Below the pieces are notes generated by a model. The model did no database searches. It had not been told where the DNA came from and saw nothing but the letters and a program-made list of their open reading frames with translations. Positions 51,154 to 60,237 of a stretch of 64,000 nucleotides of DNA are shown here, piece after piece (positions within the stretch are counted from its first letter, which is position 1; every line of letters starts with the position of its first letter). The position numbers were made by a program, and so were the translations under genes. Where the stretch lies: positions 124,001-188,000 of the forward strand of contig CAWHRE010000010.1 in assembly GCA_963831705.1 (NCBI GenBank), in the 5' to 3' direction. This DNA is from DASQPR01 sp963831705 (GTDB taxonomy: Bacteria; Actinomycetota; Actinomycetes; Mycobacteriales; Micromonosporaceae).

Positions 51154-51456
51154 CTAGACGCCCGGCGGCGTGTTCGGCGGCGCGTACGTGTCCGGCATGC
51201 CGTTCTGGTCCTGGTATGTAACCGTCTCCCGGTACGCGGGCTGCCCGACGTAACCGGCGGGCTGCTGCTGCGTCACGACCGTGCGCGGACGGCGGCGGCT
51301 GTTCCAAAAGACGAAGTAGAGGATGATCCCGGCGAGCCCGGCGACCATCAGAACCCAGCCGACCGCGTGCAGGTCGACGCCGCTAACGTGCCAGTTGACG
51401 GCAAAAGTGAGGATCGCACCCAGTGCGATCAGGAAGATCCCTGCTCCGATACCCAT
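51154..51456 (-). CDS. DUF6458 family small membrane protein
   Basis: 100 residues from ATG 51456. MGIGAGIFLIALGAILTFAVNWHVSGVDLHAVGWVLMVAGLAGII is the conserved DUF6458 core with two membrane helices. A charged RRRPRTVV stretch and a Tyr/Gln/Pro-rich cytoplasmic tail follow. The family is widespread in actinobacteria and has no known function. It is a single gene, followed by a clear terminator. Confidence 0.85.
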   Translation of the reverse strand: MGIGAGIFLIALGAILTFAVNWHVSGVDLHAVGWVLMVAGLAGIILYFVFWNSRRRPRTVVTQQQPAGYVGQPAYRETVTYQDQNGMPDTYAPPNTPPGV

Positions 51457-51499
51457 GACCACGCTGTACCCGGCTGTGCGTGATCGATAAACCAGCCTG

Positions 51500-52240
51500 T
51501 TACGACGTGATTTCGCTGAGTTCGATCAGGTGTCCGTCCGGATCGCGGAAGTAGCACCGGATCTCGCTCCCCCAGTCGTACGGCGGCGTGAGGAACACGG
51601 CACCACGAGCGCGCATCTCGTCGTACACCTCATGGCAGTTGGCGACGCGGATCGTGATGGCGTGACTGACCCGCTGCCGATCGGTCGGCGGCGCGAATTT
51701 GATCGTTGGTTTGTCCACCGTCGGCTCGCCCTCGGCGACCAGTAGCAACCACGTGCCGTGCCAGCGCAGGACGGTGCTGTCGCCATACGTGCGATAGAGC
51801 TCGGTGCCGACCACGTCGACCCAGAACCGGCGGGCCGCATCGGTGTCGCTCACCACGAGGATGTGCGTGATCGCGTTCGTGAACACGGCTTGGCGGACGT
51901 GCCAGCAGACGCCGCCGGGATCGATGATGTGGATCTCGCGACCCCAGGGATAGTCGGTCGGCGGCTTGATCGCGACTCCGTCGTACGTGTGCGGCAGATC
52001 GCGCTTCGAGATGTCCGACCAGTATTCGTCGAGGTCGTCCACCTCGTACGTGATCATCTGGTTGCTCTGCCACTCGGGCACATTGATGTCCTGCAGCAAG
52101 AAGTACGCGTTGCCGTTGCGCAGCCCGGCGAGGCCCGAATCGTTCCACACCACGGCGAATCCCAGTTCGCGGAAGAACGCGAGCGACTCGCCGAAGCGGG
52201 GACCGGACGGTACGAACGGATAGAGCGTTGTTGCGGCCAC
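51500..52240 (-). CDS. VOC-superfamily protein with two domains
   Basis: 246 residues from GTG 52240. The first module spans residues 1-115 (SLAFFRELGFAVVWNDSGLAGL through REIHIIDPGGVCWHV) and the second 120-245 (ILVVSDTDAARRFWVDVVGTELY through CYFRDPDGHLIELSEI). The final DPDGHLIEL carries a usual metal-ligand glutamate. This points to a glyoxalase- or bleomycin-resistance-like protein, ligand unknown. It stands alone between the DUF6458 and CAP genes. Confidence 0.8.
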   Translation of the reverse strand: MAATTLYPFVPSGPRFGESLAFFRELGFAVVWNDSGLAGLRNGNAYFLLQDINVPEWQSNQMITYEVDDLDEYWSDISKRDLPHTYDGVAIKPPTDYPWGREIHIIDPGGVCWHVRQAVFTNAITHILVVSDTDAARRFWVDVVGTELYRTYGDSTVLRWHGTWLLLVAEGEPTVDKPTIKFAPPTDRQRVSHAITIRVANCHEVYDEMRARGAVFLTPPYDWGSEIRCYFRDPDGHLIELSEITS

Positions 52241-52252
52241 AAACCACTCTAA

Positions 52253-52990
52253 CTAGTTGCTGAAATCCTGGGTCAGCCACACCTTGCCGGATGCATCCCG
52301 GACGACGTCGATGCCGATGTGGTGAAACTGTGTGCTCAGGAGATTGAGCCGATGCCCGTCGTTCGGTGGCGTCTCGTCGTACATCGCCGTAGTGAGCCCT
52401 TCGGCGGCGGAAATCAACGCCGAGGTCGTGTTCGGATGCGGGCCGCTCCACCCGATGTTTTCGCCGCAGGCATTCCAATGCACGCCCTGCGCCGAAATAC
52501 GGGCGCCCAGCGATTTCTCGCCTGGGCATTGATGGGACATTCCGCACGTACCCATCATCACCAGATTGTGCTTATGCGCACTCGCGTTGAGGCCACTGAG
52601 CAGCGTGTACGGCGGGAGACCGTGGTCGGCGCGAAGCTTGTTGATCTGCGCCAACAATTGATTGACCACGGCTGCACTCGCACTCGGAACGGATGTCGTG
52701 GGCTTCGTTGACGGCTTGCTCGACGGCTTGCTCGAGGGCTTGGTCGAGGGCTTGCTCGACGGCTTCGGCGACGACGGTGGAGTCGAAGGTGTGGTCGAGG
52801 GTTTTACCGGCGCGTGCGTCGTAGCCGCGGCCGGTGCCTGCATCGCATTGAGCAGCGACCCGGAGTAGACATTGCTGCGCCAATTATCTGATGTGTCACC
52901 GTGGAACGGCGACAGTGTCAGAGCACCGCCACCGAGCGCGACAATTGCCGCCAATGTGCCGCCGATCAACATGCGTGGGGATGGCCGCAT
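52253..52990 (-). CDS. Secreted CAP-domain (SCP/PR1-like) protein
   Basis: 245 residues from ATG 52990. An N-terminal hydrophobic stretch (MLIGGTLAAIVALGGGALTL) is a signal or anchor. A Ser/Lys/Pro/Thr linker of about 45 residues follows, made of SKPS/TKPS repeats, which would span the cell wall. The CAP domain occupies the last 125 residues: LLAQINKLRADHGLPPY, NASAHKHNLVMMGTCGMSHQ, CGENIGWSG and NDGHRLNLLSTQFHHIGI. The latter segments hold the conserved His/Glu cavity. Function unknown, probably extracellular. It is divergent from the sigma factor gene. Confidence 0.85.
   Translation of the reverse strand: MRPSPRMLIGGTLAAIVALGGGALTLSPFHGDTSDNWRSNVYSGSLLNAMQAPAAATTHAPVKPSTTPSTPPSSPKPSSKPSTKPSSKPSSKPSTKPTTSVPSASAAVVNQLLAQINKLRADHGLPPYTLLSGLNASAHKHNLVMMGTCGMSHQCPGEKSLGARISAQGVHWNACGENIGWSGPHPNTTSALISAAEGLTTAMYDETPPNDGHRLNLLSTQFHHIGIDVVRDASGKVWLTQDFSN
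52709..52775. repeat. 12-bp tandem repeat in CAP-protein linker
   Basis: About five units related to GGCTTGCTCGACG in 12-base steps, encoding the SKPS/TKPS linker repeat. Confidence 0.75.
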
Positions 52991-53142
52991 CGGACTACCG
53001 AACCAGAGTTCACATACGCATGTCAATGCAAAGAAGACATATCACCGGTAGTCACCGAACCACTACGGCCTTCTCCGCACAGCAGATCCGCGCCCGAATG
53101 CGTTCTAGTGGGGACGGCGGTCAATCACACAATGGGGGCTGG

Positions 53143-53559
53143 ATGGAGTTCGAGGAGTTCGCGACGGCGCGGTTACCCGCGCTCCTGCGGTACGCCGGTG
53201 TGCTGACCGGCGATCGGGAACTGGCGCAGGACATCGTTCAGGAAACGTTGACCCGCGCGCTCATCCGGTGGAAACGGATTGCCGGCGTGGACGAGCCCTA
53301 CGCGTACGTACGCCGGATGGTGACGAACGAATATCTGTCGCTACGCAGGCGCCGGTCGATCCGGACCGTCGCACTCACGCAGGACACGCCCGAGCCGGCT
53401 GCGCCCAAAGACTCGGATCACGATGACACGCTCTGGCAGCGCCTTGCCGGTCTGCCGCGGCAGCAACGCGCGGTGATCGTACTGCGCTACTACGAGGACC
53501 TGAGCGACACGGAGATCGCCGACGTGCTCGGGTGCCGGGAAGGCAGCGTTTCTCCATAG
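53143..53559 (+). pseudogene. SigE-family ECF sigma factor, truncated in region 4
   Basis: 138 residues from ATG 53143 (GGGGG upstream); intact family members have about 165-180. Region 2 is complete: LPALLRYAGVLTGDRELAQDIVQETL and VRRMVTNEYLSLRRRRS. Region 4 begins normally (LPRQQRAVIVLRYYEDLSDTEIADVLGCREG) but stops after GSVSP with TAG, losing the recognition helix. The downstream bases belong in another frame to a different protein, as expected for a deletion that joined this gene to its neighbour. Binding to the -35 element should be lost. It is divergent from the CAP gene. Confidence 0.75.
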
Positions 53560-53572
53560 CGAGCGAATCACG

Positions 53573-54259
53573 GTGCAGGGCCATGCCGCCTACTACACCG
53601 GCAATTTGGTGGTCTCCGGCGCATCCCCGGCGCCTCACATATCCGATGATTATCCGAATCTGGTGGTCGGCACGACCGTGCCCGTCGGCGATCCCGCCAT
53701 CGGCTGGCAAGATGCTTCCGGCGCATGGATCGTCGTGGACGGAAGCGAGAATCGAGCCGAACTCCTCCAGGTCGCCAACGATGCCCGAACGTCGCCGGGC
53801 GAGGTGACCGCTCCGTATCACCTCGGCTACGTCCCCCAGGGCCTATCCGGCACCTACGCCGTCATCGACGACGGTCAGGGCGTGCCGGCCAACCAGAACT
53901 CGGCGATCGGCATCGGAGGCGCGGCCGCATGGACAGGCGATGTGCATCCGTACCCCAATACGCCCTTGGTGATCCAGGCGCTGCCGATCGATCCCCCATT
54001 CGGCATCGGACCTACGCATCAGATTGGCGAACCGACCAGGATCGGCAATTACGACACCTGGTACTACACCGCGTCGAACAGCGTTGCCCTACTGCGAGCC
54101 GGCGCCAGTGTCATGGTGATCGAGACCGGTGACTGCCGGATTGAAATCGGCGCCCGCGACCGTCAGCAGATACCGCTGAGCGACTTGACGCGCATGGTGC
54201 AGAACATGCGCGTCACCAAGTGCTCCGATCCGCGCACCTGGGTTCCGCCGCTTTCGTGA
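53573..54259 (+). pseudogene. Extracellular domain remnant of a sigma-linked membrane protein
   Basis: The open frame reads back upstream of GTG 53573 without a stop into the sigma gene (LHSERITVQGHAAYYTG), so the true N-terminus is missing. The remaining 228 residues are a soluble, mostly beta domain: PNLVVGTTVPVG, GWQDASGAWIVVDGS, PYHLGYVPQGLSGTYAV and the final DLTRMVQNMRVTKC. There is no signal or membrane helix left. In related actinobacteria I recall proteins of this kind beside SigE-type genes with an N-terminal membrane segment, which would have been removed here. Whether it is translated is doubtful. Confidence 0.6.
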
Positions 54260-54315
54260 TCGGGTAGCGCCATACACGCCAGGGCGTGCAGCCGCTACAC
54301 GATCATGGATCGTCA

Positions 54316-57300
54316 TCAGCGGAAGTCGCGGGACGGCGGCCGTACCGAGATCGGCAGCGGATCCAGACGATCGGCAACCAGGTTGATCACATCCTTGTTG
54401 CCGATCGTCTTCGTCACCTCCACGACGCCTCGAATCAGCATCGCCGTACTGGTCAGGGCGGTCTTCCGATAACGCTGCCACAGACCGGGCGAGCACACCA
54501 CGTTCAGCATGCCGGTCTCGTCCTCCAGGCTCATGAACGTGATTCCGGCCGCTGTTGCCGGGCGCTGCCGATGCGTGACGATGCCGCCGACCAGCACCCG
54601 AGTGCCGTTGTCGATCGTGGCCAGCTGTGAAATCGGGAGTACGGCACGGGCGGTGAGGGTTGGGCGTACCAGTGCGATTGGATGGTTGTCGGGCGACAAC
54701 CCGATCGCCCACACGTCCGCGATCAGCTCATCCGTGGCGTCCATGCCCGGCAGCATCGGCGCGTGCGTGCCCACCGCGGTCTCCGGCAGGCGGTCGGCGG
54801 TGTCGCTCGCGGCCGCACCGGCCGCCCACAGCGCCTCCCGCCGGGTCAGACCGAAACCATCGAACGCGTCCGCGGTGGCCAGCGCCTCCAGATGCCCCGC
54901 GCTCAGTCTCGCGCGGCGGGCCAGATCGGTCATGCCGGTGTACGCGCCGGCCGCCCGCGCCTCGACGATTCGTTTCGCCACGTCCTCGCCCAGCGTGCGA
55001 ACCATGTCGAGACCGAGCCGCACGATCGGCCCACCGATCCCCCACTGACTCGGCGGCTCACCGGGAAGGCTCGCGTAGCGGGTGCCCGGCGGATATTCCA
55101 GGCTCGCCTTGACCGCACTGGCGTTGATGTCCGGGCGCAGTACCGTGACGCCGTGCCGACGGGCGTCGTCGACCAGCGACTGCGGCGAGTAGAAGCCCAT
55201 CGGCTGCGCCCCGAGCAACGCCGCGGTGAACGCGGCCGGGTGGTAGCGCTTGAGCCACGCGCTCGCGTAGACCAGGTACGCGAAGCTGATCGCATGGCTC
55301 TCCGGGAAGCCGTAGTTCGCGAACGCGGCGAGCTTCGTGTAGATGTCGTCGGCGATCTCGGGTGAGATGCCGTTCGCGGTCATCCCGTCGTAGAGCCGCT
55401 TGCGGAGGCGTTCCATCTTCGTCGACGAACGCTTCGAACCCATCGCCCGCCGCAACTCGTCCGCCTCGGCCGGTGTGAAGCTCGCGGTGTCCGTCGCGAG
55501 TTGCATCATCTGTTCCTGAAACAGCGGTACGCCGAGCGTGCGCTGCAACGCCGGGCGCATCAGCTCGTGCGGGATGACCACCTCTTCGAGCTTGTTCTTG
55601 CGACGGATGAACGGGTGCACCGAACCACCCTGGATCGGCCCCGGCCGGATCAGCGCGACCTCGACCACCAGGTCGTAGAAGCACTCCGGGCGCAGCCGGG
55701 GCAGCGTGGACATCTGTGCGCGGCTCTCCACCTGGAACACGCCGACGGTGTCCGCGTCGCAGAGCATCTCGTACACCTCGGGGTCGGTCGGCGAGAGGTC
55801 GGTGAACGATCGTGAGTCCGCCGCGCCCCCACCTATGAAATCGAACGCATAGTGCAGCGCGGACAGCATGCCGAGCCCGAGCAGGTCGAATTTGACCAGG
55901 TTGATAGCCGCGCAATCGTCCTTGTCCCACTGCAACACGGTCCGGCCGGGCATCCGCGCCCACTCGACCGGGCACACGTCGATGATCGGACGATCGCAGA
56001 TCACCATGCCGCCGGAGTGGATGCCGAGGTGCCGGGGCGCTTCCATCAGCTCGTTCGCGTACCGCTGGACGTGCTCCGGAATGCCCTCCTGCCTCGCCGA
56101 TATCGCACCCCACCGCTCGATCTGCTTGCTCCACGCGTCCTGCTGGCCGGGCGAGTAACCGAACGCGCGGGCCACGTCCCGGACCGCCGACTTCGGCCGG
56201 TACGAGATCACGTTCGCGACCTGCGCGGTGTGCTGCCGGTCGTACTTCTTGTAGACGTGCTGGATCACTTCTTCCCGCCGGTCGGATTCGATGTCCACGT
56301 CGATGTCGGGCGGACCGTCGCGTTCCGGCGCCAGGAACCGTTCGAAGATCAGGCCCTCGCCGATCTCGCTCAACGGGTCGACGTTCGTGATGTACAGCGC
56401 GTAGCAGACCGCCGAATTCGCGGCCGAACCCCGGCCCTGGCAAAAGATGTTCTCCTTGCGGCAGAACGCGACGATCTCCCAGACCACCAGGAAATAACCC
56501 GGGAAGTTCAGCTGCTCGATCAGCGCGAGTTCGTAGTCGATCCGCTTGTACGCGTCCGGGTGCGCGCTACGCGGCCCGTACCGAAGCGCGGCCCCCTCGT
56601 ACGCGAGGTGGCGCAGGTAATCCGCCTCACCGTGATGCGCCGGCGGCACTTCGAACGGTGGCAACTTCGGTGCGATCAGCATCAGGTCGAAGGCCAGCTC
56701 GCCACCGAGCCGGGCAGCGTACTCGACGGCACCCGGATACCGGGCGAACCGGATCGCCATCTCGTCGCCGGATCGTAGGTACGCGCTCGGCGTATGCAGA
56801 TACGGCTCGAGCTGATCGAGGCTGCTTCGGGCGCGTACGGCGGCGACGATCGCGGCGAGACGACGACGCGACGGATGGTGGAAGTGCACGCCACCGGACG
56901 CGACGATCGGCAGTCCACGCTCGGCTGCCAGCGCCGCGAGCGCGTCGTTCCGGTTGCGATCGCGAGGATTCGCGTAGTCGATCAGTTCGACCGCCACGTT
57001 CTCCGTCCCGAACCGGTACGTCAGCCGGTCCAGCGCCGCCCCGGCCGCGTCGTAGCCCTCTTCCCGTAGTGCCCGGGGCACGCTGCCCTTCCGGCAGCCG
57101 GTCAGGATCACCGCGTGGTCCTTCAAATCGGAGGCCAGCGCGTTGACGTCATAGATCCGCTTGCCCTTCTCACCGCCGGCCAGATGTGCCAGGCCGATGT
57201 GGCGGGACAGGCGCGCGTACCCCTCCTGTTTGCGGGCGAGCACGAGCAGGTGCTCGTCGTCGGGGTCGGGTACGCCCGGCCGGACCGTACCGCCGAGGCC

Positions 57301-57678
57301 GAGTTCGGCGCCGTAGACGGTCTTCATCTTCAGTTCTTTCGCTGCCTCCGCGAACCGTACGACGCCGGACAGGTTGTCGTGATCGGTGATCGCGAGCGCG
57401 GAAAGGCCCAGGCGCACCGCCTCCTCGACCAATTCCTCCGGTGTCGATGCGCCGTCGAGGAACGAGAAGTTGGAGTGACAGTGCAGTTCGGCGTAGGGCA
57501 TGGCGCTCGTACCGGGGGTGAGGTCGGTGAGCTCGTGTGGGGGCTCGTACGGCGGACGGTGCCGGCTGAAGCCCGGACCGTCGCCACCGTCGGCGGTGGC
57601 GAGCGCATCAACGACGGGACCCGTCATCCGATCCTTCAGCTGGCGCCACGAGAGGTGGTCCTGACTCATCCAGCCCAT
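54316..57678 (-). CDS. dnaE2: Error-prone DNA polymerase III alpha subunit DnaE2
   Basis: 1120 residues. After a short Pro-rich leader, the PHP domain starts at AELHCHSNFSFLDGAS. The polymerase active site has PPDIDVDIESDRREEV (PDxDxD, about residue 455). The helix-hairpin-helix and OB domains follow near the C-terminus (DLARRARLSAGHLEAL; RVLVGGIVTHRQRPATAAG). DnaE2 performs mutagenic translesion synthesis with ImuA' and ImuB. It is the last of three co-directional genes; its start at 57678 is 18 bases after the imuB stop. It would be induced by DNA damage through the LexA box before imuA'. Confidence 0.95.
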   Translation of the reverse strand: MGWMSQDHLSWRQLKDRMTGPVVDALATADGGDGPGFSRHRPPYEPPHELTDLTPGTSAMPYAELHCHSNFSFLDGASTPEELVEEAVRLGLSALAITDHDNLSGVVRFAEAAKELKMKTVYGAELGLGGTVRPGVPDPDDEHLLVLARKQEGYARLSRHIGLAHLAGGEKGKRIYDVNALASDLKDHAVILTGCRKGSVPRALREEGYDAAGAALDRLTYRFGTENVAVELIDYANPRDRNRNDALAALAAERGLPIVASGGVHFHHPSRRRLAAIVAAVRARSSLDQLEPYLHTPSAYLRSGDEMAIRFARYPGAVEYAARLGGELAFDLMLIAPKLPPFEVPPAHHGEADYLRHLAYEGAALRYGPRSAHPDAYKRIDYELALIEQLNFPGYFLVVWEIVAFCRKENIFCQGRGSAANSAVCYALYITNVDPLSEIGEGLIFERFLAPERDGPPDIDVDIESDRREEVIQHVYKKYDRQHTAQVANVISYRPKSAVRDVARAFGYSPGQQDAWSKQIERWGAISARQEGIPEHVQRYANELMEAPRHLGIHSGGMVICDRPIIDVCPVEWARMPGRTVLQWDKDDCAAINLVKFDLLGLGMLSALHYAFDFIGGGAADSRSFTDLSPTDPEVYEMLCDADTVGVFQVESRAQMSTLPRLRPECFYDLVVEVALIRPGPIQGGSVHPFIRRKNKLEEVVIPHELMRPALQRTLGVPLFQEQMMQLATDTASFTPAEADELRRAMGSKRSSTKMERLRKRLYDGMTANGISPEIADDIYTKLAAFANYGFPESHAISFAYLVYASAWLKRYHPAAFTAALLGAQPMGFYSPQSLVDDARRHGVTVLRPDINASAVKASLEYPPGTRYASLPGEPPSQWGIGGPIVRLGLDMVRTLGEDVAKRIVEARAAGAYTGMTDLARRARLSAGHLEALATADAFDGFGLTRREALWAAGAAASDTADRLPETAVGTHAPMLPGMDATDELIADVWAIGLSPDNHPIALVRPTLTARAVLPISQLATIDNGTRVLVGGIVTHRQRPATAAGITFMSLEDETGMLNVVCSPGLWQRYRKTALTSTAMLIRGVVEVTKTIGNKDVINLVADRLDPLPISVRPPSRDFR

Positions 57679-57696
57679 CTGGACTCCCCGCGATGG

Positions 57697-59370
57697 TTAG
57701 TCATACTCGGCCACCAACCCCCACTGACCGGCCGATACCGCCAGCAGCAACAACCGTTGGTCGGCGAGGAGCACCTGAAATCGGAGCACCGCCCGCGCGG
57801 ACCGGCGATCCCACCAGTGCTCATCGACCGGCCAGGGCCCGGCCCACGCGATGATCTCCACCGGCACTTGCGCGATCACGAGCTGCGCGGGTGCCGAGGA
57901 CAGCAACAGCCGGGGCGTGACGGTCACCGGCTGCCCGGCCGCGTCCAGCACGACCACCGACGCCGGTCCAGCACCGACGCCGGCCGCGCCTCTATCGCCA
58001 ATGGCGGCCGCACCTCCATTGCCAGCGGCGGCCGCACCTCCATCGCCAGCGGCGGCCGCACCTCCATCGCCAGCGGCGAATACGGCCGCGGGGGACGGTG
58101 CCGGGAGCCGGTCTGGCCAGGGCCCGTCGGGAGCGGCCGGCAGGTACTCCTCGCCCCACGGCACCAGCGTCACCCGGCCCACCGGATCGTTGCCGCCACC
58201 GAGGATCGGCCGCGCGACCGCGTCCGGTCCAAGCAGGCCCTGAACGCGATGCAGTGCCCGGTGTGCCCGGTCGCGCTCCTCACCAGCCTCGCCCCACAGC
58301 CCTGGCTGCAAACCGATCTGAGCGAGTACGCCCTGCGGCGACAACCGGAGCACCGCGATCCCACCCGGCGCGACCTCACCGGTCCGCCGGTGCCGACCGA
58401 GCCAGCCGTCCAGTTGCCACCGGGTCCGATCGGCGATACCGGATGCGGTGAGCACACCGTCGTGCCGCCATTCCCGATGCAGTTCGCGGCCGTCTACGGT
58501 GATCGCGCTGATCACCAGCCGGGTGCAGGCAAGGCCGTAGCCGGACAGCCGCTCGTGCAGACGCTCGGCCAGCACGCGGGCCGCGAACGCGGCCACATCG
58601 ACGCGGTCGATCGGCTCTTCCGGTCGCTCCTCCACGTCGAGGTCCGGCGGTGGCAGGCGGACCGCGAGCGGGTGGTCGTCCTTTCCGGCCGCAAGCCGAT
58701 GCGCGAGTGCTCCGTCCAGACCGAATCGAGCCGCCACGTCCGCCGCGCTCAAGGCCGCGAACGCGCCCAGCGTACGGATGCCCATCCGCTCCAGCAGCCC
58801 GGTCAACGCCGGTCGGTCCAGCAGCCGGATCGACATCCCGGCCAAGAACGCGGGGGTACGACCGGCCGGCACGTGCCGTCCTCCGGCATCTCGCGCGGCG
58901 AGCAGTGCCGCGAACGTACCCTCGGCGATCCCGATCTGTGCCTCCACGCCGCACTCGGTGGCGATCCGCTCGACGATCCGCTCGCCGGCCGCCTCTTCCC
59001 CACCGAAGTACGCCGCCGGTCCCCGAGCCGCGAGCGCGCAGACGCCCGGGCGGATCACCGCGACACCGGCCGCCACCTCTTCGACCGCCGCGACCACCGG
59101 CTCGAACGCGCGCGCATCCCGGGCCGGGTCATGATCGATCACGATCAGGCTCGGGCATCGGGACTGGGCATCACGTTTCCGCAGATCACGAACAACACCC
59201 TCGACTTGGGCGGCCTGCGACGAAGCGAGCACCCGGTTGTCGTGCATCACCGCGACCGGCTTCCCGGCCGGTACGCCGTCGACAATCTCGGCGGCCACCA
59301 CCGGCCAGTCCGGGCACCAGACCAACATCGTCCGCGCCGCTCCGGCAACCGCCCCCGAACCGGGGATCAT
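57697..59370 (-). CDS. imuB: ImuB, catalytically inactive Y-family polymerase homologue
   Basis: 557 residues. The Y-family fold is visible (MLVWCPDWPVVAAEIVDGVPAG; GIRTLGAFAALSAADVAARFG; the little-finger region at 230-330). The catalytic carboxylates are absent: the usual S-x-D-E motif is replaced by YFGGEEAA. ImuB acts as a hub that binds the sliding clamp, ImuA' and DnaE2. A Gly/Ala insert (AGDGGAAA units) near residue 440 comes from a 24-bp tandem repeat. Its start overlaps the imuA' stop (ATGA). Confidence 0.9.
   Translation of the reverse strand: MIPGSGAVAGAARTMLVWCPDWPVVAAEIVDGVPAGKPVAVMHDNRVLASSQAAQVEGVVRDLRKRDAQSRCPSLIVIDHDPARDARAFEPVVAAVEEVAAGVAVIRPGVCALAARGPAAYFGGEEAAGERIVERIATECGVEAQIGIAEGTFAALLAARDAGGRHVPAGRTPAFLAGMSIRLLDRPALTGLLERMGIRTLGAFAALSAADVAARFGLDGALAHRLAAGKDDHPLAVRLPPPDLDVEERPEEPIDRVDVAAFAARVLAERLHERLSGYGLACTRLVISAITVDGRELHREWRHDGVLTASGIADRTRWQLDGWLGRHRRTGEVAPGGIAVLRLSPQGVLAQIGLQPGLWGEAGEERDRAHRALHRVQGLLGPDAVARPILGGGNDPVGRVTLVPWGEEYLPAAPDGPWPDRLPAPSPAAVFAAGDGGAAAAGDGGAAAAGNGGAAAIGDRGAAGVGAGPASVVVLDAAGQPVTVTPRLLLSSAPAQLVIAQVPVEIIAWAGPWPVDEHWWDRRSARAVLRFQVLLADQRLLLLAVSAGQWGLVAEYD
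58003..58074. repeat. 24-bp tandem repeat, three copies, in imuB
   Basis: Units beginning GGCGGCCGCACCTCCAT at 58003, 58027 and 58051, differing at one base. They add eight residues each to a Gly/Ala loop of ImuB. Confidence 0.9.
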
Positions 59371-60218
59371 GAGACCGCGTGCAGATGCGCCCGCGCCGGA
59401 CCGGCGTTCGTCGCGGACTCCGTCGCGTACGGGCGAAAGTGCGAGCTCGCGTTCGGGACGACGGCTGGGATTGGGGCGGGCAGGAACATTTCCGCCTTGC
59501 GGCCAATCGATGCGGCGCCCCGACCTTTCGCCAGGATGGCCACCCGCCGACCGGCGCCTTCACCGACGCCGTCCCACGCGCTGTCGACGAGGCTGAGCGT
59601 GACCTCGGCGCCGTCCCATCCGGCACCGAACGGCACCAGGACGCTGCCGCGACGTCGAGCCCGCGCGGCCATCTGCGCGCACACCGAGGCCGCAATCCGG
59701 CCGCCACCCGACCGGCTGTTCGGATCGCCGCCCGAAGATCGGTTGAGCCGAGCCGCGCCGATCACCACGAGGTCGAATCCGTCGATCAGCGCGGCAACAA
59801 CGTTCGGCCAGTCCGGGCCCGGATTCGGCACGACCGCGAGCCGCTCCAACACGATGCCGCTCTCGGCAGCCGCGACGAAACCCATCGTCGGCATGCCCAC
59901 CATCGCGCACCACGATCCCGATCGGGATGCGGTGGACAGCAGCGCGAGCAACAACGATGTGGTGCCCGGGACGCTGCCGGTCACGCCGACCACGCTGCCG
60001 CGCCGCAGCCCGTACCCGGGTAGCAAGGTTTTGAACTGCTCCGGGACCGGAAGGAGCCGATCGGTGCCGAGACCGGCGGACTCCCCGGTCAGATCGCTCG
60101 CGCGGCCGAGGCCATGAAGCTCAGCGAGACTATGGAGCTGGGCTACATCATGGGGCTGAGCAAGATCATGGGCAAGATCATGGGGCTGGACGAGATCAGA
60201 AAGCGCCGCGGCCTGCAT
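59367..60218 (-). CDS. imuA: ImuA' (RecA-fold mutasome accessory protein)
   Basis: 283 residues from ATG 60218. Residues 1-40 are a His/Leu repeat (DLAHDLAQPHDVAQLHSLAE) not seen as a domain. The RecA-like core begins LLPVPEQFKTLLPGYGLRRG. The P-loop position reads GVTGSVPGTTS, without the GKS/T lysine, as in actinobacterial ImuA'. A long C-terminus follows (LPAPIPAVVPNASSHFRPY). It works with ImuB and DnaE2 in damage-induced mutagenesis. The LexA box is only three bases from the ATG and a TAGTGT hexamer sits seven bases before it, so the transcript is likely leaderless. Confidence 0.85.
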   Translation of the reverse strand: MQAAALSDLVQPHDLAHDLAQPHDVAQLHSLAELHGLGRASDLTGESAGLGTDRLLPVPEQFKTLLPGYGLRRGSVVGVTGSVPGTTSLLLALLSTASRSGSWCAMVGMPTMGFVAAAESGIVLERLAVVPNPGPDWPNVVAALIDGFDLVVIGAARLNRSSGGDPNSRSGGGRIAASVCAQMAARARRRGSVLVPFGAGWDGAEVTLSLVDSAWDGVGEGAGRRVAILAKGRGAASIGRKAEMFLPAPIPAVVPNASSHFRPYATESATNAGPARAHLHAVS

Positions 60219-60221
60219 CTT

Positions 60222-60237
60222 TAGAACACTAGTTCGA
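60222..60237 (-). promoter_or_regulatory. LexA (SOS) box before imuA'
   Basis: Read on the minus strand, TCGAACTAGTGTTCTA matches the actinobacterial SOS consensus TCGAAC-N4-GTTCGA at 10 of 12 defined bases. It overlaps the putative -10 TAGTGT (60231-60226), so LexA would directly block RNA polymerase. Confidence 0.85.

Noticed and set aside
57697..59370. Active Y-family DNA polymerase (DinB)
   Set aside because: The catalytic S-x-D-E motif is absent and the gene sits in the imuA'-imuB-dnaE2 order, so it is ImuB.
57115..60117. A 1000-codon open frame on the plus strand opposite dnaE2-imuB-imuA'
   Set aside because: It is antisense to three well-conserved genes, has the Arg/Gly/Pro composition of a GC-driven shadow, and shows no domain.
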